Shown in pieces: positions 50,766-59,481 of a stretch of 64,000 nt of DNA; within the stretch, counting starts at the first letter, position 1; each line of letters begins with the position of its first letter. The DNA comes from Xanthomonas prunicola (lineage in GTDB: Bacteria; Pseudomonadota; Gammaproteobacteria; Xanthomonadales; Xanthomonadaceae). The notes under the pieces are model-generated. The model was given only the letters and a program-made list of their open reading frames with translations. It searched no databases and was not told where the DNA came from. The stretch spans positions 62,001-126,000 of the forward strand of contig NZ_PHKV01000004.1 of the NCBI RefSeq assembly GCF_002846205.1, in the 5' to 3' direction. The translations under genes and the position numbers were made by a program.

Positions 50766-50956
50766 GCGGCGTGGAAACGCGCCATGCTGCTGAGTTCGCA
50801 CTCCACCGGAGCCGGCCGTGTCAGGCCGGCATCCGACAGCGCCCACGGCGTTGTCCATCTGCCGCTGCACGCCATGTGCGCCAGGCCGCAGCGGTACATT
50901 GCGTTCCAGCGCTTGCGATTGCAGCGCGCTGTGCCGCGCCCCATCGTAGTGCCGAT

Positions 50957-51241
50957 ATGTCTCTGAAAATCAACGAGCTCTGCGTCAACTGCGACGTCTG
51001 CGAGCCGGCGTGCCCGAATCAGGCCATCTCGATGGGCGAAACCATCTACGTCATCGACCCGGCACGGTGCACCGAGTGCGTGGGCCATTTCGACGAAGCG
51101 CAATGCGTGGTGGTGTGCCCGGTCGAATGCATCGATCCGGATCCAGACATTCCGGAAACCCATGATCAATTGCTGGCCAAGCTGATGCAGTTGCAGCGCG
51201 ATCATCCCGAACTGTACGAACAGGAGCCTCCCGCCCCGTGA
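50957..51241 (+). CDS. yfhL: YfhL family 4Fe-4S dicluster ferredoxin
   Basis: 94 residues from the ATG at 50957. It has two cysteine clusters: CVNCDVCEPACPNQAI (CxxCxxCxxxCP) and CTECVGHFDEAQCVVVCPVECI, the second with the insertion and extra Cys typical of YfhL/Alvin-type ferredoxins. A cytosolic low-potential electron carrier. It is commonly found near coaD in gammaproteobacteria, as here. Its stop overlaps the GTG start of ggt. Confidence 0.94.
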   Translation: MSLKINELCVNCDVCEPACPNQAISMGETIYVIDPARCTECVGHFDEAQCVVVCPVECIDPDPDIPETHDQLLAKLMQLQRDHPELYEQEPPAP

Positions 51242-53016
51242 GCATTTTGTCCCGACCTTTCTCCGCGCCTGGCCTGCTGTTGCTGGCCTTGGTGCTGGCG
51301 CCTGCCGCCTGGTGCGCCGATGCCGCCAGGCCGGCGGCTTCCACGACGGCACCGGTTGCCACGCATCCGCCCGGTGCGGCGATTGCCAGCGGCCATGCCC
51401 TGGCCACCGACGCCGGTCTGCAGATCCTGCGCGAAGGGGGCAATGCCTTCGATGCCGCGGTGGCAGTGTCGTCCACGCTGGCGGTGGTCGAGCCGATCAG
51501 CTCGGGGCTGGGTGGTGGTGGTTTCTTCCTGCTGCACGACGCCAAGACCGGCAAGGACGTAATGCTGGACGCGCGCGAAACCGCGCCCGAGTCGGCCACC
51601 GAAGCGCAATTTCTCGACAAGAAAGGCGAGTTGGACCGCGACCGCTCGATCAACGGCCCATGGTCGGCCGGCATCCCGGGCCTGCCCGCGGCACTGGTGG
51701 AACTGGCTGCCAAACACGGCCGGTTGCCGCTGAAGCAGTCGCTGGCGCCATCGATCCGTATCGCGACGGAGGGTTTCCCCGTCTACGCGCGCATGGCCAA
51801 GGGGTATGTCTCGCGGCGCGCGGTGATGGAGCGCTACCCCGGGACGCGCGAGGTGTATCTGCGTGGTGGCAAACCCATTGCCGAAGGCGAAATCTTCAGG
51901 CAGCCGGAGCTGGCGCATACGCTGCAGCTGCTCGGCGACAAGGGGTTCGACGGGTTCTACAAGGGCGAAACGGCCAAGAAGCTGCTGGCTGGCGTGAAGC
52001 AGGCCGGTGGCCAGTGGACCGCGGCCGAGCTGGCAGGGTATCGGGTCAAGGAGCGCACGCCGATTCAGTTCGATTACCGTGGCTGGACCATCACCACGGC
52101 GCCGCCGCCGTCGTCCGGTGGCATCGCGCTGGCGGCGATGCTGCAGATTCTGGAAGGCTGGGATTTGAACAAACTCGATGACGTGCATCGCACCCATCTG
52201 GTGGTGGAGTCGATGCGCCGCGCTTACCGCGACCGCACCTTCTTCCTGGGCGACCCCGACTTTGTGGACGTACCGCAGCGGGTGCTGACCAGCAAGGACT
52301 ATGCGCAAGGCCTGCGTGCCACCATCAATCCGGACAAGGCCACGCCCAGCGATCTGCTGTCGGGCAACCCCACGCCGCTGGAAGACGACGAGACCACGCA
52401 CTTTTCCATCATCGACGGCGAAGGCAACCGCGTCGGCGCCACGCAGACGGTGAACCTGCTGTATGGCTCGGGCCTGATTCCCAAGGGCACCGGTGTGCTG
52501 CTCAACAACGAGATGGACGACTTCGCGCTCAAGCCTGGCACCCCCAATGCGTTCGGCGTGATGGGCTACGCTGCCAACGCGCCGAAGCCGGGCAAGCGCA
52601 TGCTCAGCTCGATGACGCCGACCTTCATGGAGTCGGCCGACAAGGCGATCGTGCTCGGCACCCCGGGCGGTAGCCGCATCATCACCATGGTGCTGCTCGG
52701 TATCCTGGGGTACGACGCCGGCCTGGATGCGCAAGCGGTCAGCGCATTGCCGCGCTATCACCACCAGTGGCTGCCGGACGTCATCGAGGCCGAGACCGAC
52801 GCGTTTTCGGCGCAGACCGCCAAGGGCCTGCAAGCGATGGGGCATGCACTCAAACTGCCCGGCGACACCGCCGAAGGCGGCCGCGGCTCCAGCCATGTGT
52901 GGGGCAACCTGCAAACGGTGGAATGGGACAAGCGCAGTAACATGCTCAGCGGCGGCAGCGACCCGCGTAACCCGGTGGGCAAGGCGCAAGTGCAGTTGGG
53001 CACGCCTGCGCAGTAA
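51238..53016 (+). CDS. ggt: Gamma-glutamyltransferase
   Basis: 592 residues from a GTG at 51238 that overlaps the ferredoxin stop (GTGA). Sec signal peptide (LLLLALVLAPAAWCADA). The N-terminal part has GGNAFDAAVAVSSTLAVVEP, GGGGFFLL and the substrate Arg in DARETAPE. The autoproteolytic Thr is in DETTHFSIID, followed by GSGLIPKGTGVLLNNEMDDF and GTPGGSRIIT. A periplasmic Ntn-hydrolase that cleaves gamma-glutamyl bonds of glutathione and transfers or hydrolyses the glutamyl group. Translational coupling to a ferredoxin gene is unusual for the function, but the start is unambiguous. Confidence 0.96.
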   Translation: MSILSRPFSAPGLLLLALVLAPAAWCADAARPAASTTAPVATHPPGAAIASGHALATDAGLQILREGGNAFDAAVAVSSTLAVVEPISSGLGGGGFFLLHDAKTGKDVMLDARETAPESATEAQFLDKKGELDRDRSINGPWSAGIPGLPAALVELAAKHGRLPLKQSLAPSIRIATEGFPVYARMAKGYVSRRAVMERYPGTREVYLRGGKPIAEGEIFRQPELAHTLQLLGDKGFDGFYKGETAKKLLAGVKQAGGQWTAAELAGYRVKERTPIQFDYRGWTITTAPPPSSGGIALAAMLQILEGWDLNKLDDVHRTHLVVESMRRAYRDRTFFLGDPDFVDVPQRVLTSKDYAQGLRATINPDKATPSDLLSGNPTPLEDDETTHFSIIDGEGNRVGATQTVNLLYGSGLIPKGTGVLLNNEMDDFALKPGTPNAFGVMGYAANAPKPGKRMLSSMTPTFMESADKAIVLGTPGGSRIITMVLLGILGYDAGLDAQAVSALPRYHHQWLPDVIEAETDAFSAQTAKGLQAMGHALKLPGDTAEGGRGSSHVWGNLQTVEWDKRSNMLSGGSDPRNPVGKAQVQLGTPAQ

Positions 53017-53077
53017 CGCAGGCAGATCTGCTGCGCGCGCCGCCGTAGGGCAGGGCGGATGGCAAACAGGAACCGTA

Positions 53078-53107
53078 ACACGGGGTGGGCGAAAGCCCGC
53101 CCCGTGT
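53078..53107 (+). terminator. Terminator hairpin after ggt
   Basis: The two arms, running 53078-53090 and 53095-53107, pair around a GAAA tetraloop with a single T-G wobble; it lies 60 bp after the ggt stop. It could also serve the convergent gene at 53178. Confidence 0.7.
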
Positions 53108-53177
53108 TGTGTCAGGTAACCGGCCGCATTGCGATGGCGGCGCGAATGTCGCAAGCGTCGAGCGACCGCCGCCTGCA

Positions 53178-53654
53178 TCAGTTGAGTTTGAAGTAGGTGG
53201 CGTTGCCCCCGTTGTAGCAGTTAGCACCATCCAGACCTTTGCTACCAGGAATGTTTGGTGTCGTCGGATAGACGTGGCAGGCGGTATACGCAGCGGCGTT
53301 GCCGGTGAACCGTAGCGTGAAGTGTTGCCGGTTGTCTGTCCTGCTTATATGGACACCGCCATTGGCCTCAATCGTTACCTCGCATGCCGGCTGCGCAGCC
53401 GCCTCGCACTGTTGCAACGTCGCCTTCAACGGACCGCTGATGTTGGCGTACATCCCGGAAATCCAGTTGTTCTGAACCTGGTTGGGGTTGGCATTCCATA
53501 CCTTCGTGGCGAGCGCGGTCTGGCCCAGGCTGAGCAGCCCGATCGACAGCACGATGGCGAGACTTCTTCCTCCGCGTAGACGCCGTTGCGAAGGGCGCGG
53601 CTGGCATGCGCTGCGGTAGGAGAAAAAACAGGGAGCGGTCAACGGGATCGTCAT
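53178..53654 (-). CDS. Small secreted Cys-containing protein, function unknown
   Basis: 158 residues from the ATG at 53654, with AAAGGATG upstream. The first 50 residues form an unusually long leader: a basic stretch (RPSQRRLRGGRS), then a hydrophobic core (LAIVLSIGLLSLGQTALA). The mature part of about 108 residues has four cysteines (QQC, PAC, TAC, ANC) that could form two disulfides, and a Gly/Asn-rich C-terminus. I recognise no family. It faces ggt convergently and is divergent from the endoglucanase gene, so it stands alone. Confidence 0.75.
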   Translation of the reverse strand: MTIPLTAPCFFSYRSACQPRPSQRRLRGGRSLAIVLSIGLLSLGQTALATKVWNANPNQVQNNWISGMYANISGPLKATLQQCEAAAQPACEVTIEANGGVHISRTDNRQHFTLRFTGNAAAYTACHVYPTTPNIPGSKGLDGANCYNGGNATYFKLN

Positions 53655-54111
53655 GTGGTCATCCTTTGCATAGAGAATGGTTTGCTGTAGAGCCCGTTGG
53701 ATGTGGTGAGCTTCCAGTTGGGCTTGCACTGCGGTGGTGCGCAGCATCACCGCAGTGCCAAAGTAAGTTGGTGTCGGCGCGAAGAATTGGCGTAAATCAC
53801 GGCAATTGCGGCCGTTTCGATGCGATGTAGCTGCGCGTTGCCATGCTTGGGCGGCGTTTAGGCGGTGTCGGCCAATCCCTTCGGTGCAACTACCGAAGGA
53901 CTGCGAAACAGCCGGCAGTACATTGAAGCGAAAGTATCGATATCACCGTTTGGCGAGCCGTTGTTGAATTCTGGAACTCGCTTGTGCACTTAGTGAATTC
54001 GAACCGGTCAGCAAGCCCAAGTGCTGACCAAGCGATTGGTAGCGTCGTTCAGCTGCAATCGCCTTCGCTGATCGGCCTTGTAGTAGCGGTGCGGTGCGGA
54101 CACCATGAGAT
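53655..54111. other. Divergent intergenic region before the GH9 endoglucanase gene
   Basis: About 457 bp, somewhat less GC-rich than the genes. It contains the inverted repeat CCTTCGGT-N6-ACCGAAGG (53878-53899), a possible operator or short terminator. I find no convincing Clp/CRP-like TGTGA-N6-TCACA site. Open frame 53943-54218 (minus) overlaps the GH9 start and is rejected. Confidence 0.45.
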
Positions 54112-55857
54112 ATGAAAAAATTGACCGCGTTATTGATTGCCGCTGCGCTAGTCGTCGCATCGGCTGTTTGTACTGCTGAGCCTGCAATCGCTGGCTCCGG
54201 GGGAGCCATCCACGTCAACCAACTCGGCTATCTACCGGGCTCGGAAAAACTTGTCGTGGTCGGGCTGCCACAAGGCGCAGCAATCCGCTCGAATCGCTTC
54301 ACGGTCGAAGATGCGCAGGGCCGCAACGTGTTGCAGGGAACCTTGCAGCCGGCCGCGGTGTGGTCGCCGGCCGATCAGCAGGCACAGGTGGCGGATTTTT
54401 CCAGCCTGCGTCTGGCCGGCACCTATCGGGTGAAGGTCGACGGATTGCCGGCATCGGATGCGTTCGCAATCAACGCGCATGCGTATCAGCCGTTGGTCGA
54501 TGCAGCGTTGAAAGCGTTCTATTTCAACCGTGCCAGCACCGCGCTGCCAGCGCGGTACGCCGGGCGCTATGCGCGTGCAGCCGGACACCCGGATACGCAG
54601 GTGCGCATCCATCCGTCTGCAGCGTCGGCGACGCGTCCGACCGATAGCGTGATCAGCGCGCCCAAAGGCTGGTACGACGCGGGCGACTACAACAAGTACA
54701 TCGTCAATTCCGGCATCAGCACCTACACCTTGCTGGCGGCTTACGAGCAGTATTCGGCCTTTTTCAAGTCCAAGCCGCTGACCATCCCCGACGATGCGCC
54801 CGGCGTGCCCGGCATCCTGCAGGAGGCCTGGTGGAATCTGGATTGGATGCTCGCCATGCAGGATCCCGCCGATGGCGGCGTGTATCACAAGCTCACCAAC
54901 ACGCGGTTCGATGGGTTGGTGATGCCGGATCAGGCCAAGCAGCAACGCTATGTGGTGATGAAGACGACCGCCGCGACCTTGGACTTCGCAGCGGTGATGG
55001 CCGTGGCCAGTCGCGTGTATGCACCGTTCGACAAGCAGTATCCAGGGATGTCGGCGCGCATGTTGAAAGCCTCGCGCGCTGCCTGGGCGTGGGCGCAACA
55101 GCATCCGGATGTGATTTATCACCAGCCCAGCGACATGCTCACCGGGGGGTACGACGATGCACATCTGGATGACGAATTCGCTTGGGCGGCGGCCGAGTTG
55201 TATATCGCCACTCACGAGGACGGGCTTTACGACGCGATGATTGCGCGCAACGTGCCGGCCACGGTGCCGTCGTGGGGCAATGTCGGTGGCCTGGCCTGGA
55301 TGTCGTTGGCCGAGCACCGCGACCGGCTCACGCCGCATGCCGATCGCGCGAAGATCGAAAGGGAGATCACCGACCTGGCGCAGCAGTTGGCAGACACTTG
55401 GCAATCGTCGTCGTGGCGTGTGGCCATGGCCGACAGCAATTTCGTGTGGGGCAGCAATGGCGGGGTGCTCAACCGCGCGATGATGCTGATAGAGGGCTAC
55501 CGCCTGACGCAAAAACGCCAGTTCCTGGATGCCGCGCAATCGCAGCTGGACTACATCCTGGGCCGCAATCCGCTGGGGCTGTCCTTCGTTACCGGGATAG
55601 GGACGCGTACGCCGATACATATCCACCACCGCCCCTCCGAAGCCGACGGCATCGCAGCACCGGTGCCGGGTTGGCTGGTGGGTGGTCCGCAACCGGGGCA
55701 TCAGGATGCCAAGGAGTGCAAGGTGCCGTACCCCTCGAAACTGCCGGCGCTCTCGTACCTGGACAACTTCTGCAGCTACTCCACCAACGAAGTGGCGATC
55801 AATTGGAATGCACCGCTGGTGTATGTGAGCGCGGCGATCGAGGCGTCGACGCACTGA
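54112..55857 (+). CDS. GH9 family endo-beta-1,4-glucanase (cellulase)
   Basis: 581 residues from the ATG at 54112 (MKKLTALLIAAALVVASAVC), a Sec signal peptide. An N-terminal Ig-like CelD_N domain (about 30-125: IHVNQLGYLPGSEKLVVV; RLAGTYRVKVDGL) precedes the (alpha/alpha)6 GH9 barrel. Catalytic landmarks: the Asp pair in GWYDAGDYNKY (about 186-196), the substrate His region HIHHRPSE (about 502-509) and the acid Glu in STNEVAINWNAPLV (about residue 560). An inverting cellulase acting on beta-1,4-glucan of plant walls, exported by the type II pathway in Xanthomonas. No carbohydrate-binding module is attached. Confidence 0.95.
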   Translation: MKKLTALLIAAALVVASAVCTAEPAIAGSGGAIHVNQLGYLPGSEKLVVVGLPQGAAIRSNRFTVEDAQGRNVLQGTLQPAAVWSPADQQAQVADFSSLRLAGTYRVKVDGLPASDAFAINAHAYQPLVDAALKAFYFNRASTALPARYAGRYARAAGHPDTQVRIHPSAASATRPTDSVISAPKGWYDAGDYNKYIVNSGISTYTLLAAYEQYSAFFKSKPLTIPDDAPGVPGILQEAWWNLDWMLAMQDPADGGVYHKLTNTRFDGLVMPDQAKQQRYVVMKTTAATLDFAAVMAVASRVYAPFDKQYPGMSARMLKASRAAWAWAQQHPDVIYHQPSDMLTGGYDDAHLDDEFAWAAAELYIATHEDGLYDAMIARNVPATVPSWGNVGGLAWMSLAEHRDRLTPHADRAKIEREITDLAQQLADTWQSSSWRVAMADSNFVWGSNGGVLNRAMMLIEGYRLTQKRQFLDAAQSQLDYILGRNPLGLSFVTGIGTRTPIHIHHRPSEADGIAAPVPGWLVGGPQPGHQDAKECKVPYPSKLPALSYLDNFCSYSTNEVAINWNAPLVYVSAAIEASTH

Positions 55858-55890
55858 GCTGAGCGAAGGCATATCGGAGACGGCGGGGTT

Positions 55891-55911
55891 CCTTCTCCCA
55901 TGGGGAGAAGG
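55891..55911. repeat. Perfect palindrome CCTTCTCCC-ATG-GGGAGAAGG
   Basis: 9-bp arms around ATG, 33 bp after the GH9 stop. GGGAGAAGG-type palindromes are dispersed between Xanthomonas genes. It is followed by about 220 bp of very GC-rich sequence without a gene, up to the upp stop. It may act as a terminator for the GH9 gene. Confidence 0.55.
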
Positions 55912-56138
55912 CGATGCATAGCGCCGGATTGGGGCGCAGCGTCGGCAAGAGCAGTGGCGCGCCGGACCACCCTCGGCTCAAGTCCCGCTCCGCGCCCCGG
56001 CCGGCGCTCGCGGCGCGGTCGCTCCAAGGCACGCGCGCCGGTGGCGCGCACGCTGTGCCGTTTCGCCCCGGCGGGAAAGAGGCTTGGCTGCCGATCACCG
56101 CATCGTCCTTGTCCAGCGCGTCTTCGCGGCTGGACAGC

Positions 56139-56771
56139 TCACTCCACCCGCGTGCCAAAAATCCGATCGCCTGCATCGCCCAGGCCGGGCAGGATATAGC
56201 CCTTGTCGTTGAGATGGTCGTCGATGGCGGCGGTGTAGACCTCCACGTCCGGATGTGCCGCTTCCAATGCCTTCAGGCCTTCCGGTGCAGCGACCAGAAA
56301 GATACCCTTGATGCGCCGCGCGCCGGCGCGCTTGAGCATGTCGATGGTGGCAATCAGGGTGCCGCCCGTGGCCAGCATCGGGTCCAGGATGAGTGCGTCG
56401 CGTTCTTCCAGGCGGCCGGTGAGGCGCTCGAAGTAGGGCACCGGTTGCAAGGTCTCCTCATCGCGCTGCAGGCCGACCACGCTCACCCGTGCGGTGGGAA
56501 TCAATGCCAGCACACCAGGCAGCATGCCCAGGCCGGCGCGCAGGATCGGCACCAGCGTGATCTTGGCACCGGCAATGCGCTGCACCGTCACCGGGCCGGC
56601 CCAGCCCGGCTGGGTGTGCGATTCGGTGTCCAGATTGGCGGTGGCCTCGTAGGCCAACAGCGTGCCCAGTTCGGTGACCAGCTCGCGGAAGCCCTTGGTG
56701 CTCAAGGCGGCATCGCGCAGCAGGCCGATCTTGTGCTGGACGAGGGGGTGGCGGACTTCGACGATTTTCAT
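56139..56771 (-). CDS. upp: Uracil phosphoribosyltransferase
   Basis: 210 residues from the ATG at 56771 ([20 protein letters not shown]); the frame is open to 56894, but the family starts at this Met. PRPP-binding loop [19 protein letters not shown], the flexible region ILRAGLGM, and the uracil-specific C-terminus [17 protein letters not shown]. It salvages uracil to UMP in the cytosol. Transcribed alone; it shares its upstream region divergently with the phytate operon. Confidence 0.97.
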   Translation of the reverse strand: MKIVEVRHPLVQHKIGLLRDAALSTKGFRELVTELGTLLAYEATANLDTESHTQPGWAGPVTVQRIAGAKITLVPILRAGLGMLPGVLALIPTARVSVVGLQRDEETLQPVPYFERLTGRLEERDALILDPMLATGGTLIATIDMLKRAGARRIKGIFLVAAPEGLKALEAAHPDVEVYTAAIDDHLNDKGYILPGLGDAGDRIFGTRVE

Positions 56772-56855
56772 GGGCAGCGGCAGGCGGGAGAGGGGCACAG
56801 TGTGCCGCAGCCGCGCGGTGCGTCGCCACAGATTGAATGTGACGGCGCATACACA

Positions 56856-56876
56856 TGTCATGTCAGTGAAACGTCG
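56856..56876 (+). promoter_or_regulatory. Possible weak Pho-box-like repeats before the phytate operon
   Basis: TGTCATGTCA (56856-56865) is followed 11 bp after its second TGTCA by CGTCG, giving a degenerate direct repeat with PhoB-like 11-bp spacing, about 50 bp before the receptor start. The second half-site is poor, so this is only a suggestion. Confidence 0.25.
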
Positions 56877-56922
56877 TAGACATAGTGTGCGCACCCATTC
56901 TTAACCGATTGGGGAAGCGACC

Positions 56923-59481
56923 GTGTTGAACAAGACTCCGCTCTGCCTGGCGATCACGCTGACGTTGGCGACGGCCACGTGGAGCCCGCTGGCGCACGCG
57001 GCTGAGGGTGCGGCGGCGGGCGTGGCTGCCAGCGCTGCGGCGATCGACCTGGAGCGGCTCGAAGTGCGCCCGCAGCTGGAGGCGCAGGAGCGCGCGGTCG
57101 ATCTCAAACGCGCCTCCGATGCCATCCAGGATGCAGTCGCCTCCGATGCGATGGGACGTTACCCGGATAAGAATGTTGCAGAATCCTTACAGCGCCTGCC
57201 GGGCGTCAGCGTCACCCGCGACCAGGGCGAAGGTCGCTTTGTTGTCATCCGCGGGCTCGATTCGTCGCTCAACAGCGTCACCATCGACGGCATGAACATG
57301 GGGACGCCCGAAGACGGCACGCGTTCCACGCCGCTGGACGTGATTCCTTCCGATTCCACCGAGCGCTTGAAGGTAGTGAAGTCGCCGACCCCGGACATGC
57401 CGGGCGATTCCATTGGCGGCGCGATCCAGGTGGAATCCACCTCCGCCTTCGACCGCGATGGACGCACGTTGCGCGGCTCCATCGAAGGTAGCCACCAGTC
57501 GCTGTCTGGCAAGACCAGCCCGAAGGGTGCGTTCAACTACAGCGATATCTTCGGCGGCACCTTCGGTGTGGCGGTGGGCGTGAACTACCAGGACCGCGAG
57601 TTCGAATCCGACAACACCGAAGTGGCTTACGACATCTTTGACGGCGGCGCGGATGACGATCTGTTCGCCGGTGAAGTACAACGTCGTAAATATTTCATCG
57701 AACGCACCCGCATGGGCGCGAATCTCAATCTGGACTGGCGCCCGGATGCGGACAACCGCTATTACCTGCGCTCGCTGTACAGCCGTTTCGACGATGCCGA
57801 AACGCGCCAGCGCACCATCTTCGGCTTGAGCGACGGTGAGGTCAGCGCCAATGGCGACGGCACTTATAACGTCGCCGACCTGCCGGCCGACAGCATTTCC
57901 AAGCGCGTGCGCTACCGCACCAAAAAGGAAGACAACATGGCGGTGAGCTTTGGCGGTGAGAACCGCCTGAGCAGCGCCACCATCGATTACAAGGTGGGCT
58001 ATACCAAGACCACCGAGCGCGTGAACGATGAAAAGGAAGCGCGTTTCAACTACGACGGCGACGATCTGTCGGCGACGGTGGATCAGCGCAGCGGCATTCC
58101 GCGATTGGGGTTCTCCGATAACGGCTGGCAGAGCAACGACGATTTCGTGTTCGATCGTTTCGTGATTGCGCCCAAGCAGGTGGACGACAGCGAGCGTAGC
58201 GCGCAGATCAACGTGCGCTTCGATGGCGAACATTCCAGCCTGAAGATGGGCGTGCTCGGCCGCTGGCGCGAGCGCGATGTCAACGTGGACGAAAGCGAAC
58301 TGCGTCGTGGCCCGGCCATCGACCTGAGCGATTGGACCACCGCCGCGCCCGAACACCGTGGCGGCACCTTGGGCGAGAGCATCGGCTCGGACGGCATGCG
58401 CCGTTACTGGAACACCTCCGGCACTCTGTACAGCGCACGTCCGCAGGATGTCGGCGGCAATCTGCAGACCTCGCTGCAGGACGATTACAACGCCAGCGAA
58501 GATGTCTTCGCGACCTATGCGATGGGTACCTGGGACATCGGCGCGCTGCGCATGATTGCCGGCGTGCGTGTGGAAAATACCCAGTTCAATGCCACCGGCA
58601 ACCAGGTGGATGTGGCGCCGAACGGCCGTACCGCCACGGTGACCCCGCGCGAGGCCTCCAGCAGTTACACCAATGTGCTGCCCGGCCTGCATCTGCGCTA
58701 CGACAGTGGCAACGACTGGGTGCTGCGCTTTGCGGCCAACAAGACCTTGTCGCGCCCGTCGTTCGGCGATGTGTCGCCGCGCGTGAGCATCAACCGTGGC
58801 GATAACGAGGTGAGCATCGGCAACCCCGATCTCAATCCGTATCGCTCGCAGAATCTGGACCTGTCGTTCGAAAAATACATCGGCAGCAGCGGCCTGATCT
58901 CGCTGGGTGTGTTCCACAAGTCGATCGACGACTACATCGTGCAGACCCTGAGCACCAACGACGCGGAATTTCCGGGGTTTCAGGTCACGCGCTCGATCAA
59001 TGGCGACACCGCCAAGGTGCGTGGTGCCGAATTCAACTGGCAGCAGACCCTGGACTTTCTGCCCGAAGGCTGGAATGGCTTTCTGGTCGGCGCCAGCGCC
59101 ACTGCCCTGGACAGCGACTTCGCCCCGGGCCTGGCCAACCGCGCCGGCGACGACTTCATGCTGCCGCGTTCGTCCAAGCGCATCTACAGCGGCCACCTGG
59201 GTTACGAAAAATACGGGTTCAGTGCGCGCGTGGCGGCGGTGTATCGCAGCCAATACCTGGATACCATCGGTCAGAGCCGCGCCTACGATATCTACGTCGC
59301 CCCGCATACCCAGATGGACCTCAGCATGAGTTATCAGTTCAACAGTCACGTGAGCCTGTATCTGGAAGCGCAGAACCTGCTGGACGAACCGTTGGAGCTG
59401 TATCAGGGCATCCCCTCGCGTACCCTGCAAAACGAAGAGTACGGCCGCACGTATGCGCTCGGCCTGAAGGTGGCGCTGTGA
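56923..59481 (+). CDS. TonB-dependent outer-membrane receptor of the phytate operon
   Basis: 852 residues from a GTG at 56923 with GGGGAAG 8 nt upstream. Signal peptide (AITLTLATATWSPLAHAA). The plug starts with DAIQDAVASDAMGRYPDKNVAESLQRLPGVSV (landmarks SDAMGRYPDKN and ESLQRLPGVSV), followed by FVVIRGLDSSLNSVTIDGM. This FERM-like/CirA-type plug with GRYPDKNVAE is distinct from the two receptors at 28221 and 40373. The barrel continues to the end (YALGLKVAL). Its stop overlaps the GTG start of the phytase gene, so the receptor probably takes up phytate, inositol phosphates or a metal-phytate complex. Confidence 0.94.
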   Translation: MLNKTPLCLAITLTLATATWSPLAHAAEGAAAGVAASAAAIDLERLEVRPQLEAQERAVDLKRASDAIQDAVASDAMGRYPDKNVAESLQRLPGVSVTRDQGEGRFVVIRGLDSSLNSVTIDGMNMGTPEDGTRSTPLDVIPSDSTERLKVVKSPTPDMPGDSIGGAIQVESTSAFDRDGRTLRGSIEGSHQSLSGKTSPKGAFNYSDIFGGTFGVAVGVNYQDREFESDNTEVAYDIFDGGADDDLFAGEVQRRKYFIERTRMGANLNLDWRPDADNRYYLRSLYSRFDDAETRQRTIFGLSDGEVSANGDGTYNVADLPADSISKRVRYRTKKEDNMAVSFGGENRLSSATIDYKVGYTKTTERVNDEKEARFNYDGDDLSATVDQRSGIPRLGFSDNGWQSNDDFVFDRFVIAPKQVDDSERSAQINVRFDGEHSSLKMGVLGRWRERDVNVDESELRRGPAIDLSDWTTAAPEHRGGTLGESIGSDGMRRYWNTSGTLYSARPQDVGGNLQTSLQDDYNASEDVFATYAMGTWDIGALRMIAGVRVENTQFNATGNQVDVAPNGRTATVTPREASSSYTNVLPGLHLRYDSGNDWVLRFAANKTLSRPSFGDVSPRVSINRGDNEVSIGNPDLNPYRSQNLDLSFEKYIGSSGLISLGVFHKSIDDYIVQTLSTNDAEFPGFQVTRSINGDTAKVRGAEFNWQQTLDFLPEGWNGFLVGASATALDSDFAPGLANRAGDDFMLPRSSKRIYSGHLGYEKYGFSARVAAVYRSQYLDTIGQSRAYDIYVAPHTQMDLSMSYQFNSHVSLYLEAQNLLDEPLELYQGIPSRTLQNEEYGRTYALGLKVAL

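Noticed and set aside
55914-56879. 321-residue plus-strand frame across the GC-rich spacer and upp
   Set aside because: Antisense to upp and starts within a repeat-like spacer; no domain features.
57187-59430. 747-residue open frame opposite the phytate-operon receptor
   Set aside because: Antisense shadow; receptor frame is complete with signal peptide and plug.
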